Notes under the pieces: generated by a model
Database searches by the model: none
What the model was told of the DNA's origin: nothing
What the model saw: the letters and a program-made list of their open reading frames with translations, nothing else
Shown: positions 1 through 9,717 of the stretch, piece by piece
How the letters are laid out: each line of letters starts with the position of its first letter
How positions within the stretch are numbered: position 1 is the first letter of the stretch
Translations under genes and position numbers: made by a program
From: an uncultured bacterium
GTDB lineage: Bacteria > Acidobacteriota > Aminicenantia > Aminicenantales > CALLJL01
NCBI GenBank assembly: GCA_938092135.1
Contig: CALLJL010000001.1
Coordinates: 1 to 64,000, forward strand
Reading direction: 5' to 3'
Length of the DNA stretch: 64,000 nucleotides

Positions 1-2360
1 TAAGCCGCGTTGGGCCGAAGATAATAATCATAGAGTTGCCACATAACACTCGGCCAGGCCGAATTTGTTTTCCAGAGAATAACTCCTGAGACTCGTTCCA
101 ATGACTGGTTGGCTGCTTCGAAAATGGCTCGATAATTTTCAGCATTAATTAGCTGGGCTTTCCAGACATAATCTTCGAGACTCCGGGGTTCGCCATAGCG
201 CTGTCGGATAGCCCTGTCATAGAGAGAATATTTCCCATTACCTTCACAGGCATCATGGAAGCCCCAGATATGATTTAGGGGAAAGGGAAGATCGGGCGAA
301 GGCTTAAGATCAGTCAGGAATTTTTTAAGACTGGGTAAAAGGGGCAAAGAGGGTAACCCCACTTCATTTTTAAAAAGCCAGTCCCGACCTCTGTCCGTTA
401 AGTTGAAATATTCCTTTGGATTAACCCAGAAGTAGGGTCCACCTGAATAGCTTCCCGAGGGTTGATTGTCGGGCCAGCTCAAGCCCCATTCTTCTGGTGG
501 CTCAGTGTAGCCCGAAGAGGGAAGGAAGGGTCTTGTCCCATCAAGTTGGGCCAGGATTTCATTCCTTAAAGGTTGGTAAATTTCCCTTCGAGGATAACCT
601 TCATTACCGGCCGTCCAGAGGAGGAGAGAAGGGTGATGACGGAGCCTCAAGGCAGTGCTTCTGGCATTTTCCAGAAAAACATCGCCTTCCAAGGGCCAGT
701 CGCGGCTTCCTTTGCCCCAGGTAGCCTGGCAGTCTCCCGTTATCCAGAAATCATGCCAGACCAGAAGGCCTAAATCATCGCAGATGTCAAAGAATTCATC
801 GGCCGGAGTTACTCCTCCACCCCAAAGACGAACTAGATTCAAATTAGCCTCGCGCCAGAGAAGTAATTCTTTTAATAGCCAATCAGGATTGGCTTCGCGA
901 CGAAGAAGCATTTCTGGTACCCAAGCTCCACCGCGAAGAAAAACCCGTTGCCCATTTATCAAGAAAAATCGCTGGGGCCAGCCATTTTTGCGGACGACTT
1001 GGGTTTCTATTTCTCTTATGCCAAATCTGATCTTTTCAACATCAGAGATTTCTCCGTCAATGAGAAAACTTATCTCCAATTCATAAAGATAGGGAGAACC
1101 GAGACCTGCTGGCCACCAAAGCTGTGGTCTTTCCAATAGAAGCTGGGGAAATTCCTCCTTTTCCAAAACTATTTCCCTGATTTCCCAAGGAGCCAAGTCA
1201 ATTTCCTTTTCCAGGATAATTTCCCCGAAGGAATCTTCCTTTTCAAGGGCCGAATTATTAGGTCCAAATTTTTCTTTTAATTTAGTTGATCTATTAAGAT
1301 AACCATCTGGCCCTTTAAAAGAATTATCTGAATGGCCATTGGAGCTGGTTTTTTCATTCTGGGAAAAATTGGACGGTTTTATTCTGGCTTTGATCAATCC
1401 TTTAAGGGCGGTCTTCTTTAAATTATGAATTATTGCTTTGATGATCAATTCGGCTTGAAAAGAGGTTGTCTCTGCGTTTTTAGCTTCTTTCTTTTTTCGT
1501 AACTTGGATATTACGAAGGGATATTTTATATCTACCGGACCTGTGGCCTTTAAAAGCACCGGTTGCCAGAGGCCGATGTTTCTATCGCGGACTTCGGGGA
1601 TCCAGTCCCAGCCAATGGAACATTGCATGGTCACATTTTTTCCGATATCTCCAGTTGGGCCCCCATTTACCCTGAAAGGACCGAAGGTTCGAAGCTGGGG
1701 TTCAGAAGGTAGCCCTGGATAATCAAGGGGATAAATTTTTATTGCCAAAGTATTTTTTTTATTAAAAAAGACATAAGAAGAGACATCAAATTCCCAACGG
1801 CCAAACATGCCCACGACGCTTTTCTGATCCGCGATTAGCTGGCCGTTGAGCCAAACTTCAGCTCGATAATTTATTCCCTTTAACCAGAGCCAGAGGTGTT
1901 TGTTCCGGAGAGAATCAGGAATTTCGAATTGATTCCAGAACCAGTAGGCATCCTGCCAGGGATTTCTCTTTTCGGGCAAATGGCTGTATCGATCTAAGTT
2001 GTATTTTCGACTGTAATCTTCATTTGCATCGGGTATTTTCATATTGTTTAAGCCAATTGTCGGTTCAGGATAAATTCCCTGGCAGACTAATGCAGCCAAA
2101 ACTGTTGTTGGCACCTCCGTTTTAAGCCAGCCCTTCGGTTTAAATTCAGGTGAGGAAATTTCTTCTCCTGAATACTTGACTAAATAGGAAGACTGGAAAA
2201 ACCAATTTTTCTGTAAAATAAGGTCAGATTCAGCAGTTGATTTATTTTTTATTTCTAAGATAATCTTTTTTTTATTTAGCAAGGGAAACATTTTACCAGC
2301 TGAAAACAATGGAGAAATTAATGAAAATATTAACGATGATAATAAGCAAAAAGTAATCAT
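1..2360 (-). CDS. Glycoside hydrolase family 2 protein (exo-beta-glucosaminidase/mannosidase-like), 3' end missing
   Basis: Reading the minus strand from the ATG at 2360 gives 786 open codons that run off the window edge; I confirmed the frame at several points. An in-frame TAA directly precedes the ATG. Residues 1-20 form a hydrophobic signal peptide, so the enzyme is exported. A galactose-binding-like jelly-roll region follows (WLWLKGINYRAEVWLNG near residue 145), then Ig-like and TIM-barrel regions. LLLWTAGNEG puts the probable acid/base Glu at residue 587, and KNEVGLPS puts the probable nucleophile at Glu666. Both match the two catalytic glutamates of GH2 enzymes. The layout resembles exo-beta-D-glucosaminidases and beta-mannosidases more than LacZ, but the substrate cannot be settled from sequence alone. 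It fits the other sugar-degrading genes in the window. Confidence 0.85.
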   Translation of the reverse strand, partial: MITFCLLSSLIFSLISPLFSAGKMFPLLNKKKIILEIKNKSTAESDLILQKNWFFQSSYLVKYSGEEISSPEFKPKGWLKTEVPTTVLAALVCQGIYPEPTIGLNNMKIPDANEDYSRKYNLDRYSHLPEKRNPWQDAYWFWNQFEIPDSLRNKHLWLWLKGINYRAEVWLNGQLIADQKSVVGMFGRWEFDVSSYVFFNKKNTLAIKIYPLDYPGLPSEPQLRTFGPFRVNGGPTGDIGKNVTMQCSIGWDWIPEVRDRNIGLWQPVLLKATGPVDIKYPFVISKLRKKKEAKNAETTSFQAELIIKAIIHNLKKTALKGLIKARIKPSNFSQNEKTSSNGHSDNSFKGPDGYLNRSTKLKEKFGPNNSALEKEDSFGEIILEKEIDLAPWEIREIVLEKEEFPQLLLERPQLWWPAGLGSPYLYELEISFLIDGEISDVEKIRFGIREIETQVVRKNGWPQRFFLINGQRVFLRGGAWVPEMLLRREANPDWLLKELLLWREANLNLVRLWGGGVTPADEFFDICDDLGLLVWHDFWITGDCQATWGKGSRDWPLEGDVFLENARSTALRLRHHPSLLLWTAGNEGYPRREIYQPLRNEILAQLDGTRPFLPSSGYTEPPEEWGLSWPDNQPSGSYSGGPYFWVNPKEYFNLTDRGRDWLFKNEVGLPSLPLLPSLKKFLTDLKPSPDLPFPLNHIWGFHDACEGNGKYSLYDRAIRQRYGEPRSLEDYVWKAQLINAENYRAIFEAANQSLERVSGVILWKTNSAWPSVMWQLYDYYLRPNAA

Positions 2361-2476
2361 TTATATTCCATGAACATAATCAATCCAATTATTATGGACC
2401 AGCCCATTGAGCCATAATTTATAGCTTTTATTTAGGCTGTGGCAATCAAAAAAGCTCACTCTATATTTCACTAAAA

Positions 2477-3664
2477 TTATTTATTTTTTTCATGGGTAAC
2501 AGTCCCTTTCCACAAAAATATTTCTCTAAGATAGAGGACCCATATTAAATAGGCCAGTAAAAGGGGATAATATTCCCAGATAAGGAGAAACATTGGGCCT
2601 GTGCCAGGAAGAGTCGCATTTTTGGCTGCGGTTAAAATTGAAAGAATATAGAGAAAGGGGTAAGCCCTGGCCTGGCCTTCGGTTTTCAGGATAAAGTAGC
2701 TTGGAACAAGCAAGAGAACATAGGAGTAATCTTTCATCCTTAAATTGACCAGGGCATAAACCAAGCAGAGGCCAAATAGAATTATTTTTTTTGTATCCTC
2801 GAGATTATATTTAATCAGCTTTTTATAAGCCTTATAACTTAAGATTAAGACCAAAGCAATGATGCCGACAAAAAGGGCGATTTGCCATTCTATATTAATG
2901 ACTATCGCTTGTCGTTTGGCCAATTGATCAAAGGCATCAAGGATAAAGCCGATGGTTGTGGGCGCAATTATTCTTTTTTCCATCAGAGTTCCCCGAGCTG
3001 CCCCCAGGAAAGCCAGGAATAAATCAGGCCAAAGTAAATATTGCAGCAGCATGTAGATCAGAAATGTTCCCACTGAGGAGAGAAAAAGCCAATATTTTTT
3101 CCGACTATTGGTAGTCAGAAGGAGAATAAGAAAAAATAAAGGAGTCAGTTTAAAGGCAGAGGCGAGAAGAAGAAAAGCGCAAAAAGGGTAGAGCCTGTTT
3201 TTTAGGAAAAAATAGAATCCTAACCAGAGAAGCCCCTGTTCCAGAATATTGATATTACCCGAACGCAAATCGAGATAAAGAGCGGCATTGAAAGCGAGGA
3301 TACAAAAGAAAAGGAAATCAGGTTCAAGGCGCTCGCCAAGAAAATATTTTGACCAAAAAAATAAAAGGAAAATGGTTATGGCTATTTTAATAAGAAAAAA
3401 GACAAGGCAGGCGGTGTCATAATTAAACAAATTAAAGAGGCGATAAAACCTTAAAGTAAGGGGTGGATAGGCATACCAGAGGGGAGTGCCAATTTCCTTT
3501 CGGGTAACTTCGGGGTCATAGGGATTCTTTCCCTCAGCCATGAGCCTGGCTGAGTGGTATTGCATTTGGAAATCCCAATGGTATTTCTCACGAAAGGCAA
3601 TCAGATGAAAGATACAGTAAGCAAAATAAAAAAGCCAAAGAATTAAGAAAATCTTTCTTATCAT
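2477..3664 (-). CDS. GT87/DUF2029-like polytopic membrane glycosyltransferase
   Basis: 395 aa, with about 9-10 hydrophobic segments. The first periplasmic loop reads KYHWDFQMQYHSARLMAEGK, then NPYD; the Asp in WDF (residue 31) matches the catalytic or cation-binding Asp in the first loop of GT-C mannosyltransferases of the GT87/DUF2029 type. Such enzymes move sugars from polyprenyl phosphate carriers to extracytoplasmic acceptors. The basic C-terminal tail would be cytoplasmic. It lies 116 bp downstream of the GH2 gene on the same strand, with a weak AGAAAG ribosome site before the ATG. The acceptor and donor cannot be predicted. Confidence 0.75.
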   Translation of the reverse strand: MIRKIFLILWLFYFAYCIFHLIAFREKYHWDFQMQYHSARLMAEGKNPYDPEVTRKEIGTPLWYAYPPLTLRFYRLFNLFNYDTACLVFFLIKIAITIFLLFFWSKYFLGERLEPDFLFFCILAFNAALYLDLRSGNINILEQGLLWLGFYFFLKNRLYPFCAFLLLASAFKLTPLFFLILLLTTNSRKKYWLFLSSVGTFLIYMLLQYLLWPDLFLAFLGAARGTLMEKRIIAPTTIGFILDAFDQLAKRQAIVINIEWQIALFVGIIALVLILSYKAYKKLIKYNLEDTKKIILFGLCLVYALVNLRMKDYSYVLLLVPSYFILKTEGQARAYPFLYILSILTAAKNATLPGTGPMFLLIWEYYPLLLAYLIWVLYLREIFLWKGTVTHEKNK

Positions 3665-4311
<647 letters not shown>

Positions 4312-4321
4312 AGGAGGTAAA

Positions 4322-4921
4322 ATGAGGCGGCGAGAATTTTTTAAAACATCTCTGGTGGCCGGGGGAAGTTTGTTTCTAATTAATAAAGCCTACCCCTTGA
4401 AGTTTTTCCCCAATCCAAGCAAGCATAAGTGGGCCATTGTTTTTGGCACTCGCTATGGTTCGAACCGAGATGCCGCTATCTGGATTTCAGAAGGTATGGG
4501 CGCGATTGCCGATGTCTTCGATGCTCGGGAAAATCCAGATCTCTCTTCCTTTGATTATCTGATTGTGGGCTCAGGGATTTATTATGGCCGAATCGCCGAG
4601 CCCCTTGAAGCCCTCATAAAAAATAATGCTTCCTTATTTTCCAAGAAAGTCAAAGCAGTTTTTGTCGTTTGTGGGGCGGGCGGAACAGATAGGGCAAAGC
4701 AGTATCTTGAGAATCTGGCTAAGCTCTGTGAAGCTGAGCCTGTTGTTATGAGATCTTTTCCTGGCCGAATAACTAAGAAACTGCTAAGTCCTGATGATTT
4801 TAAACTTTTAGAAGAATTTTACAAGAAGCGTAACCAGCCTTTTGAAGACTATGATAATCTCGAGCGCCGAGAATGCCTGCAATTGGGCGAAGAAATCCTC
4901 AAAAAATTAGTTCAGCCTTAG
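4322..4921 (+). CDS. Tat-exported flavodoxin-domain protein (HemG-like)
   Basis: 199 aa from the ATG at 4322, chosen because AGGAGG lies at 4312-4317. The upstream in-frame ATG at 4280 has no such site. The N-terminus MRRREFFKTSLVAGGSLFL is a good twin-arginine signal (RRxFFK then a hydrophobic stretch). The remainder is a flavodoxin fold: a first strand with phosphate loop GTRYGSNRDAA, DLSSFDYLIVGSGIYYGRI, and FVVCGAGG. This most resembles the flavodoxin family that includes menaquinone-dependent protoporphyrinogen oxidase HemG, but HemG is not normally Tat-exported. An FMN-carrying periplasmic electron carrier is the safer reading. Confidence 0.75.
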   Translation: MRRREFFKTSLVAGGSLFLINKAYPLKFFPNPSKHKWAIVFGTRYGSNRDAAIWISEGMGAIADVFDARENPDLSSFDYLIVGSGIYYGRIAEPLEALIKNNASLFSKKVKAVFVVCGAGGTDRAKQYLENLAKLCEAEPVVMRSFPGRITKKLLSPDDFKLLEEFYKKRNQPFEDYDNLERRECLQLGEEILKKLVQP

Positions 4922-5226
4922 GCGCTTCTCGAGGACAAATAATTTGATAGCTTGTATTATCCTTGACCTTCGCCTTGAGGTCCCCATCCCAGAATCTATC
5001 TTTACCAAAGCGGCTTTAAAATAAAGTTTGCTGGAAAAGGTTTGTCGGCCTTGGCAGGAAATTACCCCGGCCTAGAAAATGTTTCTATTTTCCAAAAGCC
5101 ATGTTTAAAGAGAGAGAGAATTTGTCCTATGGTTGAACTTTCTGAGTTTATTTTAAAACTCTAAGAAGTAATAAAAAAGTTAAGACTTCGGCTAAAAAAA
5201 GCCATCGTTATAGCCAGTCCTTAACC
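4922..5226. other. Intergenic, no gene seen
   Basis: About 300 bp between the flavodoxin gene and the tRNA promoter. I find no open frame with a ribosome site and no strong hairpin. Confidence 0.5.
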
Positions 5227-5255
5227 TTGACGGAAAATGCCTGATTTTGTATTAT
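5227..5255 (+). promoter_or_regulatory. Sigma-70-type promoter of tRNA-Ala
   Basis: TTGACG at 5227-5232, a 17-bp spacer and TATTAT at 5250-5255. It lies 17 bp before the first tRNA base. Confidence 0.75.
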
Positions 5256-5272
5256 ATTTGGAAGCTGCCGGT

Positions 5273-5348
5273 GGGGCTGTAGCTCAGCTGGGAGAGTGCT
5301 TGACTGGCAGTCAAGAGGTCGGGGGTTCGAGTCCCCTCAGCTCCACCA
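5273..5348 (+). tRNA. tRNA-Ala (anticodon GGC)
   Basis: Complete 76-nt cloverleaf. Acceptor arm GGGGCTG pairs with CAGCTCC (one G-U pair). The D-arm starts with GCTC. The anticodon stem CTTGA/TCAAG encloses loop CTGGCAG, so the anticodon is GGC. The T-arm GGGGG-TTCGAGT-CCCC is present, and the 3' CCA is encoded at 5346-5348. Confidence 0.97.
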
Positions 5349-5698
5349 TTTATTTTTTTTATAATGTTTTCATTTAATGTTTTCCTGTCAAATAAATGTT
5401 TCCCTATCTAATAATTAATTGCGAATAAAATAAATTTTTCCTCTTCAAGCCTTTTAATAGAAATTGAATCTTCTGAATTTAGGAGTTTTTAACCATCTAT
5501 TCAGCTGGACAAAAAAAATAAATTTTTTATATGCTAATTTTATTGAGTTGAAAATATCGGCAATAATCTGGGCATATCCGGAATTGATTTTCATGGGCAA
5601 CGTAAATCGACATTTAATAACCATAACAGATATTTTTATTTCCAACACACTTCTATCTTTAAACTTTTTCCAAAAGGCTCGGCCCGGGAAGGGTTTAG
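5349..5698. other. AT-rich intergenic spacer, no gene seen
   Basis: Short open frames occur on both strands (for example 5464-5706 +), but they lack ribosome sites and overlap the photolyase start. The T-run right after the tRNA may help termination, but no hairpin precedes it. Confidence 0.5.
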
Positions 5699-7084
5699 AT
5701 GACTAAGGTTTATCATATTCATGAAAAAAGGATTAAGGCCTTAAACAACAAGTCCATCCGCCAGGGCGATTACGTTCTTTACTGGATGCAGGCTTCCCAT
5801 CGCAGCGAAGATAACCATGCCCTTGAATATGCTATTGCCCTGGCTAATTCCTTAAAAAAACCACTTCTTGTTTTTTTCGGTTTGACCGAAAGATATCCTG
5901 AGGCTCAGGAAAGGCATTACTTTTTTATGCTTGAGGGATTGAAGGAGGTAGAGATTTTCCTCAAGAAAAGAGGCCTTAAATTTGTCATTTCTCGAATTTC
6001 TCCGGAAAAGGGAGCAGTTCAACTTGGTCGACGAGCTTTAGCTGTGGTCACTGATAGGGGCTACCTCCGCCTTCAGCGAAAGTGGCGTCAGTTTGTAGCT
6101 CATCGCCTCGAATGCCCCTGCCTTATGGTGGAAGCGGACGCCATTGTTCCAGTGGAAGTAGCTTCCCCCAAACAGGAATTTTCAGCCGCTACTTGGCGAC
6201 CTAAGATTAAAAAGAATCTTCAAGAATTCTTAAAGCCCCTCAAACCAATACCTGTGCATTTTGATTCTCTGGCGATTGACCCTGAAATAGACCCATTTCC
6301 CCTCGAAAATTTAACTCAAGCTATAGCTAGCTTAAGAATTAAAAGAGAAGCGAGAAAAGTTGATTTCTTCCACGGAGGAACCAGCGAGGCCAAAAAGAGA
6401 TTGAGACTCTTTATTGAGCAAAAACTTGAGAAATATCCGGATTTAAGAAATGATCCCACCGCCGATTGCCTGTCCAATCTCAGTCCTTACCTTCATTTTG
6501 GCCAGATTTCACCACTTTCTGTGGCCTTAGAGGTAATGGCCACAGGGAGTCAAGCCGCCGATGTTTTTCTTGAGGAACTTATTGTCCGGCGGGAATTAAG
6601 TTTAAATTATGTCTTTTATAATCCTCATTATGATTCCTTTGAAGGGCTGCCGGCCTGGGCAAAAAAAACGCTTCATGAGCACACCAAAGATCCTCGCTCT
6701 TATCTTTATTCCCTTGAGGAACTTGAAGAAGCGAGGACTCACGATCCTTACTGGAATGCCGCGCAGCTGGAAATGGTGATAACGGGGAAAATGCATGGTT
6801 ACATGAGAATGTACTGGGGCAAAAAGATTCTGGAATGGACCCGAACCCCCGAAGAGGCCTTCCAGATAGCCCTTTATCTCAACAATAAATATGAGCTTGA
6901 TGGCCGTGACCCTAATGGTTTCGTGGGTGTGGCCTGGTGCTTTGGCCTTCATGATCGGCCCTGGCCAGAAAGACATATTTTCGGCAAGGTGCGTTATATG
7001 AATGAGAGCGGCCTGCGCCGGAAATTTGATGCTGACGCCTATGTCCGTTTAATCGAAAATCTTAAAATAGAAAATAAAAGATAA
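5699..7084 (+). CDS. phrB: Class II CPD DNA photolyase
   Basis: 461 aa, the usual length for class II (metazoan/archaeal-type) cyclobutane pyrimidine dimer photolyases, which repair UV dimers using blue light and FADH-. The N-terminal antenna-like Rossmann domain starts YVLYWMQASHRSEDNHALEYA. The C-terminal helical FAD domain contains LSNLSPYLHFGQISP, ELIVRRELSLNYVFYNP, WNAAQLEMVITGKMHGYMRM and LDGRDPNGFVGVAWCFGLHD, all class II hallmarks. GGAAGGG precedes the ATG at 5699. It stands alone. In a mostly anaerobic gene setting it suggests at least ancestral exposure to light. Confidence 0.95.
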   Translation: MTKVYHIHEKRIKALNNKSIRQGDYVLYWMQASHRSEDNHALEYAIALANSLKKPLLVFFGLTERYPEAQERHYFFMLEGLKEVEIFLKKRGLKFVISRISPEKGAVQLGRRALAVVTDRGYLRLQRKWRQFVAHRLECPCLMVEADAIVPVEVASPKQEFSAATWRPKIKKNLQEFLKPLKPIPVHFDSLAIDPEIDPFPLENLTQAIASLRIKREARKVDFFHGGTSEAKKRLRLFIEQKLEKYPDLRNDPTADCLSNLSPYLHFGQISPLSVALEVMATGSQAADVFLEELIVRRELSLNYVFYNPHYDSFEGLPAWAKKTLHEHTKDPRSYLYSLEELEEARTHDPYWNAAQLEMVITGKMHGYMRMYWGKKILEWTRTPEEAFQIALYLNNKYELDGRDPNGFVGVAWCFGLHDRPWPERHIFGKVRYMNESGLRRKFDADAYVRLIENLKIENKR

Positions 7085-7207
7085 AAACACATAAAAGATC
7101 GCTTTTTTATTTTCTTGTTACCGGCTTTTAATTTTTATATTTAATCATTTAAAGAAAGATTTAATTTAAAGTTTAAATTCAGAGAAATTCAAAAAGGAGT
7201 TAAAGGA

Positions 7208-8125
7208 ATGAAAATATTTATGACTGGGGGGACTGGCTTTATTGGGGGTTATCTGACGAATTATCTTTTGAAGGAAGGCTATGAAATAACTGTTTTAACC
7301 CGATCGGCCCAGCGAGCTGAAAAAGCGCCAGAAGGGGAGAAGAAAGTATCTTATGTTGTCGGTGATCCGACCCGACCCGGGCCATGGCAACAGGTTGTTC
7401 CTGGACATAAAATTATTTTGAATTTGGCGGGAAGTTCTATTTTTTCTCGCTGGACAGAAGATTATAAAAAAGAAATAAGAACCAGCCGGATTGAAACTAC
7501 CCGTCGCCTGGTGGAGGCTTTGCCTCCCAGTCAGGGCGAGGGAGAAACTCTTTTGAATGCTTCGGCTATCGGTTATTATGGATTTACGGGCGAAGAAGAA
7601 TTAACAGAACAAGCTCCAGCCGGTAGCGATTTTTTAGCGACACTTTGCCAGGAATGGGAGAAAGAAGCGATGAAGGCTAAAGACAAGGGGTGGAGAGTTG
7701 TTTTAATGCGCTTTGGATTGGTTTTAGGTAAAGGAGGTGGTCTTCTCAGCCAGCTTATTCCTGTTTTTAAGAAGTTTTTAGGAGGCCGGCTCGGTCGGGG
7801 TGAGCAATGGTTTTCCTGGATTCACCTTGAAGATCTGGCAGAAGCCATCATATTTTTGATTAAGCACCCCACAATAGAAGGCGCCGTAAATCTTACTTCA
7901 TCTCATCCTGTCCGTCAGAAGGAGTTGGCTCGAGCCCTCGGCCGGGTTCTTAAACGACCTTCTTTTTTTCCTTTACCCGCACCGATATTACGCATATTTC
8001 TGGGTGAATTAGCGGCAATAGTTCTCCATGGACAGAAAGTTTACCCAGCCATACTTTTGGCTGAGGGATTTACCTTTCGCTATCCCCTAATTGAAGACGC
8101 CCTGGCTCAAATAGTCAAAAATTAA
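7208..8125 (+). CDS. TIGR01777-family NAD-dependent epimerase (YfcH-like)
   Basis: 305 aa. An N-terminal Rossmann fold with GGTGFIGG (residues 7-14) binds NAD(P). NASAIGYYG carries the YYG motif seen in this extended-SDR subfamily. HPVRQKELARALGRVLKRPS marks the C-terminal DUF1731-type region. A good ribosome site (AAAGGAGT) precedes the ATG. The biological substrate of this family is not established; members are often called cell-division inhibitor SulA-like or YfcH. The gene appears monocistronic. Confidence 0.88.
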   Translation: MKIFMTGGTGFIGGYLTNYLLKEGYEITVLTRSAQRAEKAPEGEKKVSYVVGDPTRPGPWQQVVPGHKIILNLAGSSIFSRWTEDYKKEIRTSRIETTRRLVEALPPSQGEGETLLNASAIGYYGFTGEEELTEQAPAGSDFLATLCQEWEKEAMKAKDKGWRVVLMRFGLVLGKGGGLLSQLIPVFKKFLGGRLGRGEQWFSWIHLEDLAEAIIFLIKHPTIEGAVNLTSSHPVRQKELARALGRVLKRPSFFPLPAPILRIFLGELAAIVLHGQKVYPAILLAEGFTFRYPLIEDALAQIVKN

Positions 8126-8481
8126 GACATGCATTGGCTTATTCTAATATATTTAAATTGGATTAAACATTCCAGTTGAATAGGGAAAGATAAATTTATT
8201 TAGACCTAAAAGATAAATTATATTTCCTCAAAACCATCTGTCGAAAGCAGGAAGTATCGATCTGGAAGCTTTCTTAATAACCTGCATAACCCGCTTGCCT
8301 TATCAACTTAATCAAAAGATTTTTATTTCATTGATAAAATATCTGAAATATGTTAATATTCTTATAAGAAGATTGGGAGAGATTAAAGATAGAAGGCAGA
8401 TGAGAAAATTTTTAAAAGGAGCAAAATGGTCGATATAAAGTCCATAAAAAACTAAAAAGATAGAAAGGAAAGAATGACTCA
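8126..8481. other. Intergenic spacer, no gene seen
   Basis: AT-rich and without a convincing open frame or repeat. It ends with AGGAAAG, the ribosome site of the methionine sulfoxide reductase gene. Confidence 0.5.
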
Positions 8482-9486
8482 ATGAAAATGATATCGAAAA
8501 TATCAATATTATTTTTAAGTATTTTAATTACTTGGGCAGGATGGAAAGCCCTTAATGCCTTATTTTTTCAAGAAACAATTAGCTTTTTTAATTCCAAAAA
8601 TGGAGTAACCTTGAGGAAAGTAAATAAAACGAAAGAGGAATGGAAAAAAATTCTTTCGCTAGAGCAATTTCGGGTTATGTTTGAAAAAGGAACTGAGCCG
8701 GCTTTCAGCGGCAAATATAATGATTTTTGGGAAAAGGGCTATTATCTCTGTGCGGCCTGTGGATCTGTCTTATTTTCTTCTGAAGACAAATATGACCACG
8801 GAACTGGCTGGCCAAGCTTTAAAGCCTCCTTTTCTGAAGCCAACCTCGAATATGCCCAAGATTATTCCCTTGGCTGGCCTCGCCTTGAAGTGATTTGTTC
8901 AAGCTGCGGGGCTCATCTTGGTCATCTTTTCTTTGACGGTCCTGAGCCTACTGGCCGTCATTATTGTCTCAATTCGGTAGCTTTGAATTTTGTCCCTGAA
9001 GATGAGATAAAAGAAAATCTTCCTGAAAAGGCTACCTTTGCCGGCGGTTGCTTCTGGGGTATCGAAGACAAATTCAGTCAGATCGAAGGAGTTTTGAATA
9101 CAGCCGTTGGCTTCAGTGGTGGACATTTAAAAAATCCCACCTATGAACAGGTTTGTTCTGGAAAAACTGGCCATGCTGAATCCGTTGAAATAGTTTATGA
9201 TCCGAAAAAAATTAGCTATGAAGATTTAGTTAGGAAGTTTTTTTCTTTTCACGATCCGACCCAGTTAAATCGGCAGGGACCGGATATCGGAACTCAATAC
9301 CGGTCAGTTATCTTTTATCGAGATGAGAAGCAGCGGCAAATAGCGATCCGGATCAAGGAGGAACTGGAAAAATCTGGCGTCTATGGCCGAAAGAAAATTG
9401 TCACCGAAATTGTCCCCTATGAAGAATTTTTCAGAGCCGAAGAATATCACCAGAAATACTTTTTGAAAAACAGAGCAAAGAAATAA
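8482..9486 (+). CDS. msrBA: Membrane-anchored MsrB-MsrA methionine sulfoxide reductase fusion
   Basis: 334 aa. Residues 5-30 form an N-terminal hydrophobic anchor or signal, so the enzyme probably faces the periplasm. The MsrB domain (about 50-175, reduces Met-R-sulfoxide) has zinc pairs C90/C93 and C139/C142 and a catalytic Cys in RHYCLNS (C162). The MsrA domain (about 185-330, Met-S-sulfoxide) has catalytic C190 in GGCFWG, plus GHAE and EYHQKYF. The order B then A is the reverse of the common MsrA-MsrB fusions and resembles Helicobacter- or Neisseria-type variants only partly. No thioredoxin-like domain is fused, so reductant must come from elsewhere. Confidence 0.95.
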   Translation: MKMISKISILFLSILITWAGWKALNALFFQETISFFNSKNGVTLRKVNKTKEEWKKILSLEQFRVMFEKGTEPAFSGKYNDFWEKGYYLCAACGSVLFSSEDKYDHGTGWPSFKASFSEANLEYAQDYSLGWPRLEVICSSCGAHLGHLFFDGPEPTGRHYCLNSVALNFVPEDEIKENLPEKATFAGGCFWGIEDKFSQIEGVLNTAVGFSGGHLKNPTYEQVCSGKTGHAESVEIVYDPKKISYEDLVRKFFSFHDPTQLNRQGPDIGTQYRSVIFYRDEKQRQIAIRIKEELEKSGVYGRKKIVTEIVPYEEFFRAEEYHQKYFLKNRAKK

Positions 9487-9717
9487 GCCTTAATCGCTCT
9501 TCTGTGGGAATTAAGGAAAAATATTTAGGTAAGAGCCAGATTTTAGTACCTTAATGATGGTAAGTTAGTACATTAATGATAATAAATAAGAATAATAAAT
9601 AAGTAAGACTAATGAACGAAAAAGACTAATAATCGAGCATAAACAAATCTATCACAAGGTTAATCTATTTCATCTTACCCCTTTAAAGGCCGAGAAATAT
9701 TTTTTATTTCTTTTTGA

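Noticed and set aside
497-1722. Several plus-strand open frames
   Set aside because: They are antisense to the GH2 gene, whose minus-strand frame is continuous and carries catalytic motifs.
5454-5706. Overlapping frames on both strands before the photolyase gene
   Set aside because: No ribosome site, no recognisable sequence; typical of AT-rich spacer DNA.
9540-9620. Short direct repeats (TAGTACNTTAATGAT twice, AATAAATAAG twice)
   Set aside because: Too few and imperfect for a CRISPR array or iteron set; simple AT-rich duplication.
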